From contig CANRNQ010000001.1 of NCBI GenBank assembly GCA_947632045.1, positions 100,458 through 164,457 of the forward strand: a DNA stretch of 64,000 nucleotides, read 5' to 3'. The notes beneath the pieces are model-generated. The model was not told the origin of the DNA and did no database searches. It was given only the letters and a program-made list of their open reading frames with translations. The DNA comes from an uncultured Clostridia bacterium (GTDB lineage Bacteria; Bacillota; Clostridia; Oscillospirales; Acutalibacteraceae). This document shows positions 60,468 through 64,000 of the stretch, in pieces. The first letter of the stretch is position 1. The number at the start of each line of letters is the position of its first letter. The translations under genes and the position numbers were made by a program.

Positions 60468-60902
60468 TCAGCAGAAATATACGTCCATTCTGTTGCCTTC
60501 AAGCTCGCCGTTTACTACAAAATAAGCAGCCTGCTCCTCGGGCTTTACATAAACCTCAAGAGTCTTGATAGCAGCCTTGCCGCCGTTTGCCTTGTAGGTA
60601 GCCTTGACGTTCTCAACTACCTCGTCAACAGCAACCTTAGCGCCGTTGAACTCAATGTATACGGAGGTCTTAGCCTCTTTAGCCGTTGTTGTCTTCTTGG
60701 CAGCGGGCTTCTTAGCAGCGGCTGTTGCCTGCTCCGGAGCAGCCTTTTCCTCTGTCTTAGCTGCGGCCTTTGTTGCCGGCTTGGCTTCAGCCTTAGCGGC
60801 AGTCGTAGTCTTGGCAGCTGCTGTCTTAGTTGTTGCCTTAGCGGTTTCCTTAACCTCTGTTGCTTTTGTTTCAGTCTTAGCTGTTGTTTTTTTAGTTGCC
60901 AT
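60468..60902 (-). CDS. Lys/Ala-rich protein with C-terminal DUF6465 domain
   Basis: 144 residues behind GGAAGG. The first 78 are almost only Ala, Lys, Thr and Glu (KKTTAKTETKATE and similar), like histone H1 tails. The last 65 (TSVYIEFNGAKVAVDEVV, then AIKTLEVYVKPEEQAAYFVV) match DUF6465, a small beta-rich domain seen across Clostridia. The basic tail suggests nucleic-acid or polyphosphate binding, but the tail also holds many Glu and this is not proven. It has its own terminator. Confidence 0.85.
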   Translation of the reverse strand: MATKKTTAKTETKATEVKETAKATTKTAAAKTTTAAKAEAKPATKAAAKTEEKAAPEQATAAAKKPAAKKTTTAKEAKTSVYIEFNGAKVAVDEVVENVKATYKANGGKAAIKTLEVYVKPEEQAAYFVVNGELEGNRMDVYFC

Positions 60903-61303
60903 GGTTTATTGCCTTCCTTTCATGCTTACGTTAAGTGCTTTTTGTCAAACCGACCATGAAATTATTATATGCCCCTTTTTTTAGTCTGTCAAATTAATTT
61001 GCAATTAAAATCGCAAAAAATAAAATTTTCTGTTTGTCATACAATAAAACGGTGGCGCGAAGAATTAATTTATTTATTTTACCAATAAAAAACAGCAACA
61101 TAAGCCTGTTTATTGCACAGCTTATTTAATTATTTTTGTTCAAGAGGTAAAAAATATCGCTTCGTCAATGTATTATCACCAAAGATCACAGACGTTTTTT
61201 GGTGAAACAACATAAAATATTAAGGATTGAAAGTATTTGACATTTTACGCCAAAATGCTTGTGATAAAAAATTTATAATAATGACAAAGGAGAGTGGTCG
61301 GGA

Positions 61304-61477
61304 ATGATAGAATTTTGTCTTTTAATTTTTGCCGTCTGTTTAATATATGAAATTTGGGACATGATGTTCCCGAGTGAAGATGAGTACAGAAAAAACGGAA
61401 ATAAGACGGACGGAGAGGAACGGGTGATAGATATCACCGAGCGCTTTGAGAGCGAAGAAATTCGCAAAGGATCCTGA
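61304..61477 (+). CDS. Small single-helix membrane protein
   Basis: 57 residues behind AAAGGAGAGTGG. The first 20 form one hydrophobic helix (MIEFCLLIFAVCLIYEIWDM). The rest is a charged tail with EDEYRKNGNKTDGEE and ITERFESEE. It overlaps the 3' end of the convergent mtnN gene by 44 bases. The 400 bases upstream are A/T-rich, with a TATAAT-like box near 61275 and a TCACCAAA/TTTGGTGA hairpin. I do not recognise a family; the strong ribosome site supports it. Confidence 0.6.
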   Translation: MIEFCLLIFAVCLIYEIWDMMFPSEDEYRKNGNKTDGEERVIDITERFESEEIRKGS

Positions 61478-62138
61478 TGGATTTTTCGGCGGCGTATTCT
61501 CTAAATTTCAAAAAATCCACGAACTCGTTGTCCCTTACGCTGTCGGATATGGCGCGCGTGATGCCAAAGGGAACGTCGTTGCGAAAGCACACCTGAGCTA
61601 TCGCGCCTCCCTCCATCTCGCAGGCTATCGCGCCGAAGGCAGAGTTTATTTTTCTGCGCCTTTCCTTCGCGGAAACAAATACGTCGCCGGTCGCTATTCT
61701 GCCTGTTTCGTATTTGGTGTTCTCGACCCTTTGGCACGCCGATTCGAGAGCGCGGATTATTTTATCGTCAGCCTTGATTTCAATAGCCTTGCAATCGTTA
61801 AACTGAATCAGCCCGAGAGGCTCGCCGATCTCGGTCGCGTCCATATCGTGCTGCACAACGTCGCTGCAAATAACGACGTCGCCTATCTGCGTTTCTTCAC
61901 TTAGCGCGCCGGCTATACCGCTGTTTATTATCATCGACGGCGCAAACAGGTCTATCATCACCTGAGCGCACATGGCGGCGTTTACCTTGCCTATGCCGCA
62001 TTCGCAGGCGACTATATCGTTTCCAAACGCCTTACCCTTGTAAAAGGTCATTTTTGCCCTTGTTATGGCTTCGGCGCTCTCCATTTTTTCTATCAGTCCC
62101 TCAAGTTCGATTTTGAGCGCGCATATAATTCCTATCAT
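61434..62138 (-). CDS. mtnN: 5'-methylthioadenosine/S-adenosylhomocysteine nucleosidase
   Basis: 234 residues. IGIICALKIELEGLIEKM opens the PNP/UDP fold, INSGIAGALSEETQIGDVVICSDVV forms the phosphate-site region, and CEMEGGAIAQVC and RAISDSV hold the catalytic glutamate and aspartate. It splits MTA and SAH to adenine and the thio-ribose product, recycling methionine and supplying the AI-2 precursor. It lies 66 bases after rsmE on the same strand, probably in one transcript. Confidence 0.95.
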   Translation of the reverse strand: MIGIICALKIELEGLIEKMESAEAITRAKMTFYKGKAFGNDIVACECGIGKVNAAMCAQVMIDLFAPSMIINSGIAGALSEETQIGDVVICSDVVQHDMDATEIGEPLGLIQFNDCKAIEIKADDKIIRALESACQRVENTKYETGRIATGDVFVSAKERRRKINSAFGAIACEMEGGAIAQVCFRNDVPFGITRAISDSVRDNEFVDFLKFREYAAEKSIRILCEFLRSQSAR

Positions 62139-62204
62139 ATCAATTCTCCTCTTTTTTTGTTTTGACCATCTGCGCTTAAAGCGCGCAGACCCTTTGCGTC
62201 GGTA

Positions 62205-62927
62205 TTATCCTAAATTTCCCGTTATATACATTATAATGGACAGTGCGGCGAGCGGAGCCGTTTCCGCGCGCAGTATCCTTTTTCCGAGCGTTGCGACTGA
62301 GGCTCCGCACTCGCGCAGAAGCTCTATTTCCTCCGGAGCAAATCCGCCCTCGCTGCCGATAAATATTCCTATTTCACCGGCAGAGCCGTTTATGACCCTC
62401 GACGGGGATTCACCCCCACATTCGTAAAACACGACGGAGCTTTCAAGCCCGGCCGCCGATTCGGCGGCTTTTTTTATGTCAGTTATGTTTTCAACAGTCG
62501 GTATAATGCCGCGCCGCGACTGCTCCGCTGCGTGCAGGGCTATCTTCTGCCAGCGCATAACCTTTTTTGCCGCCTGCTTTTCGTCGGGGCGGGAAACACA
62601 GCGCGCGCTTATAAACGGCACGATGCGCGACACGCCGAGCTCGACCGCCTTCTGCACTATGAAGTCCATTTTATCGCCCTTTGGAACGGCTTGGAAAAGC
62701 GTTATGGAAACGCTCGGTTCGTTTTGGCATTTTTCCTTCCCGAGCACCCTCGCCGTCACGCTCGTCTTGTCGACGGCTTCTATGACGCAGGGATATATAT
62801 AGCCGCCGCAGCATATGGTGAGCTCCTCGCCGACCTTCATTCTGAGCGAGAGCGCAATGTGCCTTGATTGCTCTCCAGTGAACGTATAAAAATCCTTCGG
62901 TTCAAGCTCCGAAAAAAACCACGCCAT
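62205..62927 (-). CDS. rsmE: 16S rRNA m3U1498 methyltransferase
   Basis: 240 residues behind CGGAGGAAG. The N-terminal PUA-like part is followed by the SPOUT knot: FQAVPKGDKMDFIVQKAVELGV, then IFIGSEGGFAPEEIELL and LGKRILRAETAPLAAL, the SAM-binding trefoil. It methylates U1498 in the decoding region of the 30S subunit. It is divergent from pncC. Confidence 0.96.
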   Translation of the reverse strand: MAWFFSELEPKDFYTFTGEQSRHIALSLRMKVGEELTICCGGYIYPCVIEAVDKTSVTARVLGKEKCQNEPSVSITLFQAVPKGDKMDFIVQKAVELGVSRIVPFISARCVSRPDEKQAAKKVMRWQKIALHAAEQSRRGIIPTVENITDIKKAAESAAGLESSVVFYECGGESPSRVINGSAGEIGIFIGSEGGFAPEEIELLRECGASVATLGKRILRAETAPLAALSIIMYITGNLG

Positions 62928-63073
62928 TTCTACACTTCCTCCGAAATTTATGTTATAATATGTAGTGGTAAATTTATTTTAGCAGAACGGGGTAAAAAGA
63001 GCAATAATTTGTCGGCAAAAGATATGGCTTTGGCGGGCTTTTGCCGAGAGAAAAAATAAGAGGAGGAATATCC

Positions 63074-63616
63074 ATGGAGGTAATGTCCGGAAGAGAGCTT
63101 TATTCGCAGCTTCGTATTTTCAGAGAGAGGCGGCACAAGCCGACGCAGGAGCTGACGGAGACGCTCATAAAAAAGCGCAGGACGATAGCTACGGCCGAAA
63201 GCTGCACGGGAGGCTTGATCTCAAAGATGATAACCGACACGGCGGGCGCGAGCGAGGTTTTTCACTGCGGGGTGTGCTCGTATTCCAACGATATAAAGGA
63301 AAGCATACTCGGGGTGAAGCATGAAACGCTCGAAAAATACGGCGCGGTTTCGTCGCAGACCGCGCTTGAGATGGCGCAGGGCGTAAGGAGGATAGCCGGA
63401 GCGGATATAGGGCTTTCCACCACCGGCATAGCCGGACCGGGCGGCGGCAGCGCCGACAAGCCGGTCGGACTTGTCTATATCGGGCTTTGCACCGAGCGCG
63501 CAAGCGACTGCATACGCATGGAGCTTTGGGACGTGGCGGTGACGCGTGAAGAGGTGCGCAACCTTTCGGCAGCGGCGGCTGTGCTTGCCGTGTACAAAAG
63601 TCTGCGGAATAAGTAG
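63074..63616 (+). CDS. pncC: Nicotinamide-nucleotide amidohydrolase (CinA C-terminal type)
   Basis: 180 residues, the size of a stand-alone CinA C-terminal domain. The start is the ATG behind GAGGAGG. TAESCTGGLISKMI carries the catalytic serine, SYSNDIKESILGV and GIAGPGGGSADKPVGLVY complete the active site. It deamidates NMN to NaMN, a repair and salvage step of NAD metabolism. The N-terminal MoCF-like half of CinA is absent. The family is often cotranscribed with recA, but recA is not here. Confidence 0.92.
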   Translation: MEVMSGRELYSQLRIFRERRHKPTQELTETLIKKRRTIATAESCTGGLISKMITDTAGASEVFHCGVCSYSNDIKESILGVKHETLEKYGAVSSQTALEMAQGVRRIAGADIGLSTTGIAGPGGGSADKPVGLVYIGLCTERASDCIRMELWDVAVTREEVRNLSAAAAVLAVYKSLRNK

Positions 63617-63659
63617 GCGCTGAGGATATTTGGCTTTTTTAGTGACGCGGAGAGGGATA

Positions 63660-63891
63660 GGCTGTCGCGGAGGCACGTTCCCACCCCGTGCTTAGAGAGG
63701 GGCAGGGTTCGGGCGGCGACCGCCCATTCCCGCCTCCGGCGGGAATGGGCCGAAAAACGCGGCGGAAAGATTACGAAAACAGAGGCAGCCCCCTATCGCG
63801 CCGCGTTTTTCCGCGCGGCTGCGCCGCGCCGGTCGCCGCCCGAACCCCACGGCTGCGCTCAAAATATTCGTGGCGCTTCACCGCGACAGCC
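63660..63891. repeat. Cloverleaf intergenic element, copy 10
   Basis: Outer stem of 17 perfect pairs, 63705-63721 with 63831-63847. Arm A 63722-63734/63738-63750 (loop TCC). Central stem AAAAACGCGGCG 63753-63764 with 63799-63810. Arm B 63813-63819/63823-63829 (loop TGC). Distal stem GGCTGTCGCGG 63660-63670 with 63881-63891. It begins 44 bases after pncC. Confidence 0.9.
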
Positions 63892-63973
63892 AAAAGCTTC
63901 CGACTTCTAACCGATTTTAAAATGGCTCTTTTCCTAAGACCGTGAAAGTGATATAATAAAAACGGTGATAGGA

Positions 63974-64000
63974 ATGGCAGGATTTGAAAATTACGAAGAA
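63974..64000 (+). CDS. Start of a further gene (partial)
   Basis: The last nine codons read MAGFENYEE from an ATG behind GGTGATAGG, with TATAAT at 63952-63957 upstream. The frame runs off the window. Nothing can be said about its function. Confidence 0.5.

Noticed and set aside
19311..63891. CRISPR array or tRNA-like genes as explanation of the repeats
   Set aside because: Copies are kilobases apart without regular spacers, so they are not CRISPR. The cloverleaf has no anticodon, T-loop or CCA features of a tRNA.
19311..63891. Target-site duplications around the cloverleaf elements
   Set aside because: I compared the flanks of copies 6 and 10 and found no convincing direct repeats, so insertion by a standard transposase is not supported by sequence alone.
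63688..63945. Open frames running through the cloverleaf elements, as here in copy 10
   Set aside because: GC-rich palindromes remove stop codons and produce chance frames in several copies and on both strands; none has a ribosome site or a shared protein sequence.

Overview
The window looks like chromosome from an anaerobic, gut-type Clostridia, most likely Oscillospiraceae/Ruminococcus group. The grounds are three secreted proteins with type I dockerins (one a multi-modular amylopullulanase, as in the amylosome of starch-degrading ruminococci), a PEP-linked pyruvate phosphate dikinase, Rex with a clostridial-type operator, ECF vitamin transporters, CDP-glycerol-type polymer genes, and clostridial small proteins (DUF1540, DUF6465 type). 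No phage, IS element, plasmid or CRISPR array is visible. All assignments come from reading the sequence; no search was run.

Layout. 0-5.4 kb (minus strand): start of an exported protein, an O-antigen-ligase/Wzy-like membrane protein, a dockerin protein with starch-binding-like modules, and a HAD phosphatase. 5.5-8.1 kb: maf, rex with its operator, and an orphan LytTR response regulator. 8.1-8.9 kb: a gene-free stretch with a good promoter and a candidate structured RNA. 8.9-11.6 kb: ppdK. 11.9-19.1 kb: the Firmicutes block glmU-like/prs/pth/mfd followed by a PrsA/SurA-like foldase lipoprotein. 19.6-31.2 kb: lipoprotein, PLP aminotransferase, trpS, ABC-F protein, ECF S component, Na/Pi symporter, CBS protein, tRNA-Thr and tRNA-Tyr, DegV, BspA-like LRR lipoprotein. 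31.4-37 kb: Big2/NlpC-P60 cell-wall hydrolase, YdcF-type membrane protein, Fe-S aldo-keto reductase, three small proteins. 37.3-40.6 kb: a sugar ABC importer (binding protein and two permeases, no ATPase). 42.7-51 kb: a tightly coupled surface-polymer operon (polysialyltransferase-like enzyme, CMP-ulosonate-type cytidylyltransferase, DRE-TIM aldolase fusion, acyltransferase, GT2-TagF fusion, HAD phosphatase). 51.5-54.8 kb: a divergent EF-G paralogue, and folT under a tetrahydrofolate riboswitch. 55-60 kb: dockerin amylopullulanase and dockerin CBM74-like protein. 60.4-64 kb: DUF6465 protein, mtnN, rsmE, pncC and the start of a further gene.

The most striking feature is a family of ten GC-rich intergenic elements, absent from the first 19 kb and then about one per 4.5 kb. 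Each can fold as a cloverleaf: an outer stem, two small arm hairpins of variable sequence, and a central stem flanked by A and T tracts. Eight copies carry a further distal stem at a nearly constant offset (about 45 nt left, about 35 nt right). Stem sequences differ between copies, but partner bases change together. All ten lie just 3' of a plus-strand gene, and the offset asymmetry points the same way in every copy that has it. I do not recognise the family.

The genes combine extracellular starch capture and breakdown (dockerin proteins, sugar ABC importer), anionic surface-polymer synthesis, and redox, folate and translation housekeeping.
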